NCBI RefSeq assembly: GCF_005768555.2
Contig: NZ_VCHX02000349.1
Span: forward strand, 1 to 59,595
Source: Streptomyces sporangiiformans
GTDB taxonomy: Bacteria > Actinomycetota > Actinomycetes > Streptomycetales > Streptomycetaceae
DNA: 59,595 nt
Direction of reading: 5' to 3'
Positions 8,109 through 16,813 of the stretch are shown piece after piece; within the stretch, counting starts at the first letter, position 1; each line of letters begins with the position of its first letter. The notes beneath the pieces were generated by a model that searched no databases, was not told the origin of the DNA, and was given only the letters and a program-made list of their open reading frames with translations. The position numbers and the translations under genes are program-made.

Positions 8109-8576
8109 ATGACCGTCACTCAGCGCCGGGGCCGAAAGATCATGATGACGCCCGGCGAGCTGGACGAGTTCCTGACCACCCAGCGCACCTGCCGCGTCGC
8201 GACCGTATCGGCCGACGGCGCCCCGCATCTGAGCACCCTCTGGTTCGCCTGGGACGGCAGCTCGCTCTGGCTGTACTCGATCACCCGCAGCAAACGCTGG
8301 GCCGACCTGCGGCGCGACCCCCGTATCGCCGTCGTCGTCGACACGGGCGAGGAGTACGGCGAGCTTCGGGGCGCCGAACTCTTCGGCACCGTCGAATTCG
8401 TCGGCGAGGCACCCCGCACGGGCGAGCCCTGTCCCGAACTTGACGCGCCGGAGCGGCTGTTCGCCCGCAAGAACTTCGACATGGACGAGATGCCGCACGA
8501 CGGCCGCCACGCGTGGATCCGGCTGACACCGCAGGCCGTGGCGTCGTGGGACTTCCGCAAGCTTGCCTCCCTTTGA
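8109..8576 (+). CDS. PNPOx-fold flavin/F420-binding protein
   Basis: A 155-residue split-barrel protein of the pyridoxamine-phosphate-oxidase superfamily. The pattern TCRVATVSADGAPHLSTLWFAWDG (about residues 33-56) and KRWADLRRDPRIAVVVD (about 68-84) match small actinobacterial members that bind FMN or F420. The substrate is unknown; many reduce quinones or heme-like compounds. The ATG at 8109 follows GGAAAGAGG; a second ATG at 8142 has no good ribosome site. The gene is divergent from the isochorismatase-like gene and begins immediately after the double operator, so regulation by that operator is probable. Confidence 0.85.
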   Translation: MTVTQRRGRKIMMTPGELDEFLTTQRTCRVATVSADGAPHLSTLWFAWDGSSLWLYSITRSKRWADLRRDPRIAVVVDTGEEYGELRGAELFGTVEFVGEAPRTGEPCPELDAPERLFARKNFDMDEMPHDGRHAWIRLTPQAVASWDFRKLASL

Positions 8577-8590
8577 CGGCGGGTGGGCGG

Positions 8591-9493
8591 CTACTTGACC
8601 GCCGCCCCCGCCGTACGCAGCGCCTCGACCGCCGCCCGGATCGACGGGCGACGGTCGGCGTCCGCGCGCCACACTGCGTACACATGCCGGCGGACGCGGT
8701 GGCGTACCGGGACGGTCCGTACGCCGGCCGGCAGTGGATCGCGTCCGAGTCGGGGCGCGACACACACGCCCAACCCGGCCGCGACCAGCGCGAGCTGGGT
8801 GTGATGCTCCTCGGCGCGATGTGCGACGACCGGCTCGAAGCCCTTGGCGCGCAGAGTGAAGAGCAGCCACTCGTGGCAGAACTCACCCTCGCCCCAGGTG
8901 ATCCACTCGTCGTCCGCGAACTCCTCCAGATCCACCTCGGCCCGGCCGGCGAGCGGATGCCCGGCGGGCATCGCCACATCCGCGGCGTCGTCGAGGAGCG
9001 AGGCCTTGACGAGCCCCTCGGGCACGGGCAGCGGCTTGTTGTACCAGTCGAGCACGACGGCCAGGTCCAGGTCGCCGCGGATCACCCCGGCAACGGACTC
9101 CGCGGGCTCCAGCTCCCGTGAGCGGACCCGCAGGGCCGGGTGGTCGGCGCACAGCGCGGGGAGCGCCGCGGGGAACAGCCCGCGCGCGGCGGTCGGAAAC
9201 GCGGCGAGCCGCAACTCCCCCACCACCTGCCCGCGCTGCGCCTCCAGATCGGACTGAGCCAGCTCGACCTGCGACAGGATGCGCGCGGCATGGTCGGCAA
9301 GCAATCGCCCCGCGTCGGTGAGCCGTACACCCCGCCCGTTCCTGGCGACGAGCCGCTGCCCCACTTCCCGCTCCAGCTTGGACATCTGCTGGGAGACGGC
9401 CGAGGTCGTGACGTGCAACCCCTCGGCCGCCCCGCTCACCGAGCCATGCCGGGCGAGGGCGTCGAGGGTACGCAGGCGCTCCAGGTTCAACAT
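8591..9493 (-). CDS. LysR-family transcriptional regulator
   Basis: A 300-residue LysR regulator with an N-terminal winged HTH at residues 1-60 (LRTLDALARHGSVSGAAEGL then TTSAVSQQMSKLE) and a periplasmic-binding-like effector domain from about residue 90. It is divergent from the EamA exporter gene, with a short shared promoter. The classical LysR arrangement predicts that it controls that exporter and itself. The effector is unknown. The start ATG gives the standard MLNLERL N-terminus. Confidence 0.93.
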   Translation of the reverse strand: MLNLERLRTLDALARHGSVSGAAEGLHVTTSAVSQQMSKLEREVGQRLVARNGRGVRLTDAGRLLADHAARILSQVELAQSDLEAQRGQVVGELRLAAFPTAARGLFPAALPALCADHPALRVRSRELEPAESVAGVIRGDLDLAVVLDWYNKPLPVPEGLVKASLLDDAADVAMPAGHPLAGRAEVDLEEFADDEWITWGEGEFCHEWLLFTLRAKGFEPVVAHRAEEHHTQLALVAAGLGVCVAPRLGRDPLPAGVRTVPVRHRVRRHVYAVWRADADRRPSIRAAVEALRTAGAAVK

Positions 9494-9501
9494 GTAAGCA
9501 A

Positions 9502-9546
9502 TGCTACGAGATGACGGACGGAAAATCTCGCTTGTGCTACGAGAAT
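9502..9546. promoter_or_regulatory. LysR-type binding region
   Basis: TGCTACGAGA occurs twice, at 9502-9511 and 9535-9544. The second copy forms an inverted repeat ATCTCG-N9-CGAGAAT (9525-9546), close to the T-N11-A geometry of LysR sites. The site lies between the divergent regulator and exporter starts. This also argues that the exporter starts at 9568, not at the earlier in-frame 9511. Confidence 0.5.
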
Positions 9547-9567
9547 GTCTGCGTCATCGTGATCACC

Positions 9568-10686
9568 ATGAGCGCCGCCGCCAGCCACCGCACTCCTCAG
9601 GCCCCGCCCGGCATCCCCGCAGCGAAGCCCCCTCGTACCTCCGGCCGGCACGTCCCCGACCGGCGCGTCCCCGATCGACCCCTCGTCCTCGACTGGCGCG
9701 TCCGCTTCGGCGTTCTCTCCCTGATCTGGGGCTTCAGCTTCCTGCTCATCAAGGTCGGCACACAGGGGTACGCACCCTTCCAAGTCACCCTGGGCCGCCT
9801 CCTGTTCGGCACCTTGGTGCTCGCGGGCGCGATGGCCTGGAAGCGGGAGCGACTGCCGCGCGGGGCTCGGGCCTGGGGGCATCTGACGGTCGCGGCTTTC
9901 CTCCTCAATGCCCTGCCGTTCTCACTGTTCGCGTACTCCGAGCTGACGATCCCCTCGACGCTGGCAGGGATATGCAACGCGACCTCGCCGCTGTGGGGCA
10001 TGGCCCTGTCGCTGGTCGCGCTCTCCGAGGACCGGCCCACCCGGCGCCGGGTCGCCGGCCTCGGCATCGGCTTCCTCGGAGTGCTGACGGTGCTCGGAGC
10101 GTGGCAGGGATTCGACGGCCTTGACGCCAAGGGAACGGCGATGGCCCTGCTGGCCTCGCTCAGCTACCCGATCGGCTGGATATACGTCCGCCGCACGCTG
10201 GCCGGCTCCAGCTACTCCAACCTCTCACTGACGGGCGCCCAGTTACTCCTCGCCACGGTCCAACTGGCCTTCGTCACCCCGCTGTTCACCGCACTGCCGG
10301 GGAGCCTCCCGGTGGGACCGCTCCTCGCGATCGTCGCGCTGGGCACGCTCGGCACCGGTCTCGCCGTCCTCCTCCAGTACGGCCTGGTCGCCGAGGTCGG
10401 TCCGACGACAGCGCAGATGGTCACGTACTTCATCCCGGTCATCGCCACCGCCGCGGGCGTCGCGATCCTCGGTGAGTCCCTGACCTGGTCGACGCCGGTG
10501 GGCGCGATCATCGTCCTGGCGGGTGCGGCACTCACCCAGTCCAGGCCCAAGGCGTCCACGGCCAAGACTTCCGAGACCGAGGCCGCCGAGACCAGGGCCG
10601 CAGAGACCAAGTCCGCAGAGACCAAGGCTTCTTCCGGGACCATGGTTTCCGAGGCCGACACCTCGGGCGGCTCCGCTCACATATAA
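9568..10686 (+). CDS. EamA/DMT-superfamily exporter (LysR-paired)
   Basis: An inner-membrane transporter of about 372 residues with ten predicted hydrophobic segments arranged as two EamA repeats (LIWGFSFLLIKVGTQG begins the first; MALLASLSYPIGWIYV begins the second). The family exports metabolites or drugs of unknown identity. The start is taken at the ATG at 9568, because the earlier frame start falls inside the LysR operator. The C-terminal 45 residues are a cytoplasmic Ala/Glu/Thr-rich tail with AETK/AETR repeats. It ends convergently with the MocR gene with a 10-bp overlap. Confidence 0.88.
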   Translation: MSAAASHRTPQAPPGIPAAKPPRTSGRHVPDRRVPDRPLVLDWRVRFGVLSLIWGFSFLLIKVGTQGYAPFQVTLGRLLFGTLVLAGAMAWKRERLPRGARAWGHLTVAAFLLNALPFSLFAYSELTIPSTLAGICNATSPLWGMALSLVALSEDRPTRRRVAGLGIGFLGVLTVLGAWQGFDGLDAKGTAMALLASLSYPIGWIYVRRTLAGSSYSNLSLTGAQLLLATVQLAFVTPLFTALPGSLPVGPLLAIVALGTLGTGLAVLLQYGLVAEVGPTTAQMVTYFIPVIATAAGVAILGESLTWSTPVGAIIVLAGAALTQSRPKASTAKTSETEAAETRAAETKSAETKASSGTMVSEADTSGGSAHI

Positions 10687-12008
10687 CGACGCGCGGGCAC
10701 CGGACCCACGGCGGACGCGACCGCGTCCGCCAGCGGCGCGATGTCCGGCGGTGCGAGCGTCGAGACGGTGATCCGCAGGCCGGGCGGCGCGCTCACCCTG
10801 AAGACGGCCCCCGGAGCGACGGCCCAGCCGGAGTGCAGCAGCCGCGCGACGGCCCCGGTCTCGTCCGGGACGGGCACCCACACATTCATCCCGCTGCGCC
10901 CGTACGCCGGGACACCGCGCTCGGCGAGCGCGCCGATCAGTGCGTCACGCCGCCGCCCGTACGCCGCCGCCACCACCCGAACGTCCACCGCACCGCTCGC
11001 CCACAACCGCACAACGGCCCGCTGCAGCAGCCGGCTCACCCACCCCGGCCCCAGTCGCTGCCGCCCCTGGACACGGTCGGCGGTGACGGGATCGCCGGTG
11101 AACACGGCGAGCCGCAGGTCGGGCCCGTACGCCTTGGCGACCGAGCGTACGAAGGCCCAGTGCCGGGTGACACCGGCGAGCGGATGCAATGGCAGATCGA
11201 CGATGCGGTGGCCGTGGTCGTCCTCGATGAGCAGGGTCTGCGGGTGCTCCTTCAGTACGGAGCGCAGGGCACGCGCGCGCGTGGCGCTCACGGCTGCGCC
11301 GGTCGGGTTCTGCGCGCGGTCGGTGACGATCAACGCACGGGCCCCCGCCCGCAGCGCGCGCCGTACGTCGTCGGGCAGTGGCCCCTCGTCGTCGACACCC
11401 ACCGGGACCGTCCGCAGCCCGAGCGCCGGGGCCAGGTCGAGCAGGCTGCGCCAGCCGGGATCCTCGACGGCGATCGCGTCCCCGGGCCGCAGGTGGGCTG
11501 CCAGCACGCGCTCGATGGCGTCGAGGGAACCGGAGGTGACGGTGACCGGCCCGTCCGGCACTCCGTCCGCGTCCAGGTCCGCGCGCGCCAGCCGCGCCAA
11601 CTCCGGTTCCACGGCGGCCTCGCCGTAGAGCACCGGTTCACGGTCCGTGTGCGCGGCTGCCGCCGCGAACGCCTCGGCGAGCGCGGGCAGCAGTGCCGGA
11701 TCCGGGTTGCCGTCGGACAGGTTCCGGACCCCGGGCGGCACGTCCAGACGCGAGACCTCACGGGCCGTCGTGGCCGGCTTGGGGCGTACGCGGCTGCCGC
11801 GCCGGCCCGCGGTCTCGATGACCCCGCGCTCGCGCAGCGTGCGATACGCGGCCGCGACGGTATTGGGATTCACCCCCAGCTGCACCGCCAACTCCCGCAT
11901 GGGCGGCAGAAGTTGACCGGGCTCCAGCCCTCCGGAGCCCACCGCGCGCTCGACGCTCGCCGCAATCTCGGCTGCGCGCTTTCCCTCGATCCGATACTCT
12001 CCTAGCAC
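10677..12008 (-). CDS. MocR-type GntR/aminotransferase regulator
   Basis: A 443-residue regulator with an N-terminal GntR winged HTH (residues 1-75; LPPMRELAVQLGVNPNTVAAAYRTL) and a fold-type-I aminotransferase domain. The PLP Lys is in VRSVAKAYGPDLRLA near residue 293. DRAQNPTGA and EDDHGHRIVDL contribute cofactor-pocket residues. MocR proteins bind PLP and usually control vitamin B6 or amino-acid genes. It is divergent from two PNPOx-fold genes, and a perfect 12-bp palindrome lies just upstream of its own start, so autoregulation and control of the neighbours are likely. Confidence 0.92.
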   Translation of the reverse strand: MLGEYRIEGKRAAEIAASVERAVGSGGLEPGQLLPPMRELAVQLGVNPNTVAAAYRTLRERGVIETAGRRGSRVRPKPATTAREVSRLDVPPGVRNLSDGNPDPALLPALAEAFAAAAAHTDREPVLYGEAAVEPELARLARADLDADGVPDGPVTVTSGSLDAIERVLAAHLRPGDAIAVEDPGWRSLLDLAPALGLRTVPVGVDDEGPLPDDVRRALRAGARALIVTDRAQNPTGAAVSATRARALRSVLKEHPQTLLIEDDHGHRIVDLPLHPLAGVTRHWAFVRSVAKAYGPDLRLAVFTGDPVTADRVQGRQRLGPGWVSRLLQRAVVRLWASGAVDVRVVAAAYGRRRDALIGALAERGVPAYGRSGMNVWVPVPDETGAVARLLHSGWAVAPGAVFRVSAPPGLRITVSTLAPPDIAPLADAVASAVGPVPARRYM

Positions 12009-12019
12009 AAAGCAGATTA

Positions 12020-12031
12020 TGCACTAGTGCA
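12020..12031. promoter_or_regulatory. Perfect palindrome, probable MocR operator
   Basis: TGCACTAGTGCA is a perfect 12-bp palindrome 12 bp upstream of the MocR start codon, in the shared divergent promoter. A related half-site, CTAGCAC, lies at about 12002-12008. Placement over the regulator's own start region suggests autorepression. Confidence 0.55.
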
Positions 12032-12155
12032 ATAGCGAGAGGCAAGCGCGGTCAAGAAACCCAAGCCCCGCACGGCGATCACGAGCGGCACAACGAGCAC
12101 AACTGGCACGACGAGCACAGCGACACGCGACGACAACGGAGAGCTGGAGAGCACC

Positions 12156-12830
12156 ATGACGGAGACGGCCCCGCGGCCCGCCGCCTACACCCCGACCGAC
12201 CGCACCATCCCCACCCGCTCACGTGAGCGCGCCGCGTACGACCGCGAGACGGTGCAGTCGATCCTCGACGAGGGATACATGTGCCATCTGGGCTTCGTCC
12301 GCGACGGGGCGCCGGTCGTACTGCCCACGCTGTACGGCCGGGTCGGCGAGCGCCTCTATGTACACGGCTCGACCGGTTCGCGCCCCCTGCGGATGGCCGG
12401 CCAGGCCGATCCCGGGCTCCCGGTCTGTCTCACCGTCACGCACGTCGACGGCCTGGTGCTGGCCCGCTCGGCCTTCCACCACTCGATCAACTACCGCTCC
12501 GTGGTGGTGCACGGCACGGCGCACCAGGTGACCGACCCCGAAGAGAGGCGCGAAGCCCTGGACGCACTCGTCGACCACGTGGTCCCCGGCCGCTCGTACG
12601 ACTCCCGGCCCGCCAACGCCAAGGAGCTGGCCGCCACCGCCGTACTCCGCCTCGACCTCGGCGAGGTCTCCGCCAAGTCGCGCACCGGCGGCCCGAACGA
12701 CGAGCCCGAGGACCTCGGCCTGCCGCACTGGACCGGGGTCGTCCCGCTCCGCAAGGGATACGCCACCCCGGTCCCCGCCGACGACCTGGCCCCCGGCATC
12801 GAACTCCCCGACTACCTGGCGACTCTGTGA
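12156..12830 (+). CDS. PNPOx-family flavin-nucleotide-binding protein
   Basis: A 224-residue split-barrel protein of the kind annotated as flavin-nucleotide-binding or pyridoxamine 5'-phosphate oxidase family. Recognisable blocks are YMCHLGFVRDGAPVVLPTLYG near residue 41, YVHGSTGSRPLR near 68, and SINYRSVVVHGTAHQV near 110. The enzyme activity is not proven. The ATG at 12156 follows GGAGAGC. Its stop overlaps the next start (ATGA), so the two PNPOx-fold genes form a coupled pair divergent from the PLP-binding MocR regulator. A role in B6 homeostasis is therefore a reasonable inference. Confidence 0.88.
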   Translation: MTETAPRPAAYTPTDRTIPTRSRERAAYDRETVQSILDEGYMCHLGFVRDGAPVVLPTLYGRVGERLYVHGSTGSRPLRMAGQADPGLPVCLTVTHVDGLVLARSAFHHSINYRSVVVHGTAHQVTDPEERREALDALVDHVVPGRSYDSRPANAKELAATAVLRLDLGEVSAKSRTGGPNDEPEDLGLPHWTGVVPLRKGYATPVPADDLAPGIELPDYLATL

Positions 12831-13462
12831 TGCTCATCCACCCGTGGGACGCGCCCCACGACGACACCGAGTGGCAACAGTGGCTCACCGCCCATGACTT
12901 CGGGCAGCTCGCGGTGAACGGCCTGCCGGGCGATCCGCCGCACGTCCAGCCCCTGCACTTCGTGTACGACTCGGGGCGTGGCGAGGTGATCGCACACCTC
13001 GCCCGCCCGAACCCGCTGTGGCCCGCCCTCGACGCGGACCCGGTCGTCACGCTGAGCGTGGTCGACGACTACGTGTACGTGCCCGGTCCTTGGCAGGCCC
13101 CGCCGGACGCCCCGCCTGAGCACGGCGAACCGACGAGCTTCTACGCGGCGGTCCAACTTCGCTGCACCGCCCAGGTGGTGAACGATCCGGCCCAGAAGGC
13201 CGACCTACTCAACCGCCAGCTCGGCCACTTCCAGCCGGAGGGCGGCTCCGCCCGGGCGGCGGTCGGTGAGACTCCGTACGGCCGCCTCCTCTCCGGGCTC
13301 CGTGGCCTGCGCCTCCAAGTGACCAACGTACGGGCGAAGTTCAAGTACGCGAACCACAGGCCCGAAGAGATCCAGGACCGCATCGTGGCAGGGCTGACCA
13401 CCAGGGGCGGTCCCCGTGACGCGGCGGCACGCGAGCATCTGCTGCGCCGACGCGGAGCGTGA
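12830..13462 (+). CDS. FMN-binding PaiB-like protein
   Basis: A 210-residue protein of the FMN-binding negative transcriptional regulator (PaiB) family, another split-barrel fold. Its blocks are HDFGQLAVNGLPGDPPHVQPLHFV near residue 25, VIAHLARPNPLW near 55, and LRLQVTNVRAKFKYANHRP near 160, where the Lys-Phe-Lys stretch is characteristic. Translation starts at an ATG overlapping the upstream stop by one base (TGATG). Direct DNA binding is not evident, since no HTH is seen, so an enzymatic or sensing role is equally possible. Confidence 0.87.
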   Translation: MLIHPWDAPHDDTEWQQWLTAHDFGQLAVNGLPGDPPHVQPLHFVYDSGRGEVIAHLARPNPLWPALDADPVVTLSVVDDYVYVPGPWQAPPDAPPEHGEPTSFYAAVQLRCTAQVVNDPAQKADLLNRQLGHFQPEGGSARAAVGETPYGRLLSGLRGLRLQVTNVRAKFKYANHRPEEIQDRIVAGLTTRGGPRDAAAREHLLRRRGA

Positions 13463-13586
13463 CGCCGGGCCGAGCGCGGGGGCCCGACGCCGGTCACGGG
13501 GTGCCGGGATCGGACGCATGGCGGCAATCGGGCGCACGATGCCAGGGCGGGCTCGCAATCCGGCCCGCCCCGGCGCCACGCGTCCC

Positions 13587-14570
13587 TCAGGCCGGCACCC
13601 GTTCCGCCTCGGGCGCCTGCCGAGCGCTTCCCCCGCCTCCCCGCGCCTCCGCGAACGCGAGCCCGGCGACCGATCCGAGCATCAACAGTGTGCCCACGAG
13701 CGTTGCCTCGCTCAGTCGTTCGCCGAGCAGTCCTACCGCGAGGACCGCAGCGCTCACTGGCTCCAGCAGCATGATCACGGAGACGGTGGCCGAGCGGACG
13801 ACGGCCGCTCCCGCGAAGTACAGGGCGTAAGCGAGGGCGGTGGGGATCGCCGCGACGAACGCCAACAGGCCGACGACCAGGAGGGGTTCGGTGGTGTGCG
13901 GCACCAGCCCCTCGGTGAGGCCGAGTGGCAGCAGGCACAGGGTCGTGACGGCGAACGCCCCCACGGTGGTGGCGGACACGTCGGAACCGCCGTCACGCCC
14001 CCACCACCGGGTCAACAGCGTCATCACGCTGTACCCGGCGGCGGACGCGAGCGCGAGCACGACGCCCTCGGGCCGCACCGTCGCGCCCTCGCCGCCCAGC
14101 ACCAGCACCGCGAGCCCGGCGAGCGCCCCGGCGACGGCGGCGGCGCCACCGAGTCCGAGTCGCTCGCCCATGGTCAGTCGCGCCCCCAGCGCGATGAGCA
14201 CGGGACCGGCACCGAGCGTGACGACGGTGGCCACGGCGAGCCCGGTCGCCTCAACGGCGGCGAAGTACGCGGTCTGGAAGACGGCGAGCCCGACACCTGT
14301 GACGCCGATCCGCAGCAGCGTCGTACGACGACGCAGCGGTTGGACGGTGCGCGGCCGCGGCCCGGGCCGGGTCCGGGTCCGCACCAACCGGGCGGCGAGC
14401 AGCAGGACGAGTCCGCCCGCGCAGCGCCAGAAGGACAGGGCGACGGGGCCCATGTCGCTCGTCCGGTAGATGAGCGAGGCGGCCGCGCCCGCGGTGCCCC
14501 AGGCGGCACCGGCGACGGTCAGATAGAGAAGGCCTCGCCCGATGGGCAGGCCGGAAGCAGCATTCGACAC
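13587..14570 (-). CDS. EamA/DMT-superfamily exporter
   Basis: A 327-residue ten-helix inner-membrane transporter with two EamA repeats; YLTVAGAAWGTAGAAASLIYR starts the first and VVLALASAAGYSVMTLLTRWW the second. The substrate is unknown. Upstream of its start lies an array of 10-bp direct repeats (14631-14690), unlike the promoters around it, which may be its control region. The next EamA gene upstream has the same orientation but is separated by about 250 bp, so co-transcription is uncertain. Confidence 0.9.
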   Translation of the reverse strand: MSNAASGLPIGRGLLYLTVAGAAWGTAGAAASLIYRTSDMGPVALSFWRCAGGLVLLLAARLVRTRTRPGPRPRTVQPLRRRTTLLRIGVTGVGLAVFQTAYFAAVEATGLAVATVVTLGAGPVLIALGARLTMGERLGLGGAAAVAGALAGLAVLVLGGEGATVRPEGVVLALASAAGYSVMTLLTRWWGRDGGSDVSATTVGAFAVTTLCLLPLGLTEGLVPHTTEPLLVVGLLAFVAAIPTALAYALYFAGAAVVRSATVSVIMLLEPVSAAVLAVGLLGERLSEATLVGTLLMLGSVAGLAFAEARGGGGSARQAPEAERVPA

Positions 14571-14630
14571 GTGTTCTCTCCGCAGATACGCAGAAGTTCG
14601 GGAAGGATCCGCGTCGCGTGTCGTGCACGG

Positions 14631-14690
14631 AGTACATCAGGACACGTCAGAGCAGGTCAGAACACGTCAGAGCACATGGGGGCACGTCAG
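14631..14690. repeat. Array of six decamer repeats, consensus ARCACGTCAG
   Basis: Six consecutive 10-bp units read AGTACATCAG, GACACGTCAG, AGCAGGTCAG, AACACGTCAG, AGCACATGGG and GGCACGTCAG. ACACGTCAG or GCACGTCAG recurs exactly every 20 bp (14642, 14662, 14682). The period is near one helical turn, so repeated proteins would line up on one DNA face. It lies 60-120 bp upstream of the EamA start at 14570. Confidence 0.6.
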
Positions 14691-14824
14691 CGCGGAGGAT
14701 CCTCGGACTTCGTCCGCGGGCAGCACCGTTCAGCCCGACCGGCGGTCGGGCGTGGATTCCGGAGGGCCCGCCTCAGGCGGCGGGAGGGGGAAGAACGAGT
14801 GCCGTCGGATGCATGATCCGCAGC

Positions 14825-15829
14825 CTAGGCCGCGCTGCCCCGCGCCGACAACTCCCTTTCCGCGTCGTCTCCACCACCCGCCACCGGCCCGTCCGGGACC
14901 TTGGCGGGCGTCGACGACTGGGCGATGAGGGCGCCGAGCAGCACCACCACGCCGCCGACGATCTGGGGCGCCGAAAGGTGTTCGCCGAGCAGGACCCAGG
15001 CGAGGACGGTCGCGATGACTGCTTCGAGGCAGGCCACGACACCGGCGACCTGCGGGGAGAGCCGGCGCACGGCCAGCACACCGGTGACGTACGCGGCGAC
15101 GGTGGCGACGAGCACGATCCAGGCCAGCAGGAACCCGGCGGCGACCGACGTACCGTTCAGGTCCGCGGCGTCACCGAGGACCGACCAGTCCATGCCCCAC
15201 GGGCGTGCCACGACCGTCAGCACGAGCGCGCCGACGAGGAGGCCGTACGCGATGACACCGAGCGGGTCCGGCGCCTCCTCGCCCGCGTCGCTGCCCTGGT
15301 CGGACAGGACGAAGTAGCCGACCTGGCAACAGGCCGCGCCGAGCGCGAGCAGCAGGCCGAGGACGTCGAAGCCCAGCCCCGACCACACCTCGACGACGCA
15401 GGCGAGCCCGCCGACGGCCAGTACGACTCCGAGGGCGGCCGCGCGCGTCACCGGCCGCCGCTGAACGAAACGCACCCAGCCGAGGACCAGGGCCGGCGCG
15501 AGGTACTCGACGAGCAGCGCGACGCCGACGGGGATACGGGAGATCGCCGCGAAGTAGCAGGCCTGCACGCCGGCCACGGCGAGCAGGCCGAACCCGGCGA
15601 GCAGCGCGGGGCGCTTGAGCAGCAGCCCACGGTGGCGTACGGCCAGCGGGAGCATCACCAGGGCGGCGCCCGCGACACGCAACCACACCACATGGAGCGG
15701 GTCCAGGCCCGCCTCGATCAACGGCTTGGCCGCGACGCCGGATCCCCCGAAGGCGACCGCCGACACGAGCGCGAGGCCCAGTCCGACGCCCCTCCCCCGG
15801 TTGCTCTCACTGCTATCGGACGTATGCAC
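14825..15829 (-). CDS. EamA/DMT-superfamily exporter
   Basis: A ten-helix exporter of about 334 residues. The first EamA repeat begins LALVSAVAFGGSGVAAKPLIE, and the second includes LLALGAACCQVGYFVLSDQG. The start is taken as the GTG at 15829 (HTSDSSESNRGRG follows), because the longer in-frame version to 15919 adds a Val-rich stretch without a convincing ribosome site. The start is uncertain. The C-terminus is a short hydrophilic tail. Substrate unknown; three EamA genes in 7 kb suggest an efflux-rich neighbourhood, not one pathway. Confidence 0.87.
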   Translation of the reverse strand: MHTSDSSESNRGRGVGLGLALVSAVAFGGSGVAAKPLIEAGLDPLHVVWLRVAGAALVMLPLAVRHRGLLLKRPALLAGFGLLAVAGVQACYFAAISRIPVGVALLVEYLAPALVLGWVRFVQRRPVTRAAALGVVLAVGGLACVVEVWSGLGFDVLGLLLALGAACCQVGYFVLSDQGSDAGEEAPDPLGVIAYGLLVGALVLTVVARPWGMDWSVLGDAADLNGTSVAAGFLLAWIVLVATVAAYVTGVLAVRRLSPQVAGVVACLEAVIATVLAWVLLGEHLSAPQIVGGVVVLLGALIAQSSTPAKVPDGPVAGGGDDAERELSARGSAA

Positions 15830-15963
15830 CGGCACATGATGACAGGCGATGACATGAGCGTCACCCTCAATGGCACCTGTCTCAAGGACCGGAACGACCG
15901 GAACAACCAGAGCGGCCATACGCGTCGCATGGGGAGCCGGCCCGCCCCGAGAGCCCCCTCGGC

Positions 15964-16497
15964 TCAGGCTTCGACGCCCCGCTCCACCGCGGCTTCCAGT
16001 CGCACCCGCAGCGCCTGAACGTCGACCCCCGCCCTCCCGAGCACCTCCACGGCCCTGGACTGGGAATCGGTGATGACGGCCGCGAGCAGGTCGATACCGT
16101 CCGGGAGTTCACGGCCTCGTCGCTCGGCGAGCGCGCATGCCTTCTCCATGGCGCCGGCCGCCACCGGCGACCAGCCGTCCTCCCTTACGGTCCGCAGGGC
16201 GCCGGAGTCCTCGACGCCGCCCTGCCAGCGCAGTCCGTAGCCGATGCTGCGCTGTACGAGATATCCGAGCAGCCGTGCGACCTGCTGACCGCTGTCGAAG
16301 GCCGCGCGCACCTCGGGGTCGGACTCCAGAAGCGCATGCAGCAGATGGGCCGTGTCGATCTGCCGGTCCCCGTCGCGAAGGGCCCTTCTGCGCGCACCGG
16401 TGACCACCACCGCCAGCGCCTCACTGATCCTGGCCTCGATGCTCGTACGGTTCAGGCCACGCTCGGCGGCCTGTTGCTGCGGAATGGGGGGTTGCAC
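15964..16497 (-). CDS. Clp N-terminal domain protein
   Basis: A 177-residue protein carrying two Clp_N-type helical repeats (ALRDGDRQIDTAHLLHALLE near residue 40; ACALAERRGRELPDGIDLLAAVI near 120) and no AAA ATPase. Clp_N repeats dock substrates or adaptors on ClpC/ClpA. A stand-alone copy could act as an adaptor or decoy for the Clp protease, but this is inference. It appears to be transcribed alone. Confidence 0.82.
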   Translation of the reverse strand: MQPPIPQQQAAERGLNRTSIEARISEALAVVVTGARRRALRDGDRQIDTAHLLHALLESDPEVRAAFDSGQQVARLLGYLVQRSIGYGLRWQGGVEDSGALRTVREDGWSPVAAGAMEKACALAERRGRELPDGIDLLAAVITDSQSRAVEVLGRAGVDVQALRVRLEAAVERGVEA

Positions 16498-16813
16498 ATC
16501 CCTACCTCATCAGCCTCTGCGCGTGGGGGCATCCTCGGCTGGCAGCATTTTCGCGTCCAACACAGGGTGGGCAACCGTGAGCGGAATCTCCTCCTTACGG
16601 ATGACATCACGCCCTTGTTCCCCGCGCGGCGCGCGCCGCCTTGCCTTGCGCTCCGTGGGCGCCCACGGGCCACCCATGGGCGACGGCGGGCCCAGAAGGA
16701 CACCTCGACCTTTTCTGACGGTTCATCAGTATTGAATGTTCCAGACCCTGCGGCTACGTTCCGCGACACCGTAGCTGCGCCCGGCGCAGCGCCCGACGCG
16801 AAGAGGTGGTCGC
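16498..16813. promoter_or_regulatory. Intergenic region with CTGACG-N3-CATCAG inverted repeat
   Basis: No gene is supported in these 316 bases. At 16715-16729, CTGACGGTTCATCAG is an inverted repeat with 5 of 6 arm positions matching, followed by the AT-rich GTATTGAATGTT. It lies about 85-100 bp upstream of the SRPBCC start and is probably an operator or promoter element of that gene. Confidence 0.4.

Noticed and set aside
9511..9567. Earlier start for the LysR-paired EamA exporter
   Set aside because: Falls inside the LysR-type inverted repeat and lacks a ribosome site.
13416..14816. 466-residue rightward open frame over an EamA gene
   Set aside because: Hydrophilic His/Glu/Arg low-complexity text, typical antisense of a membrane protein gene.
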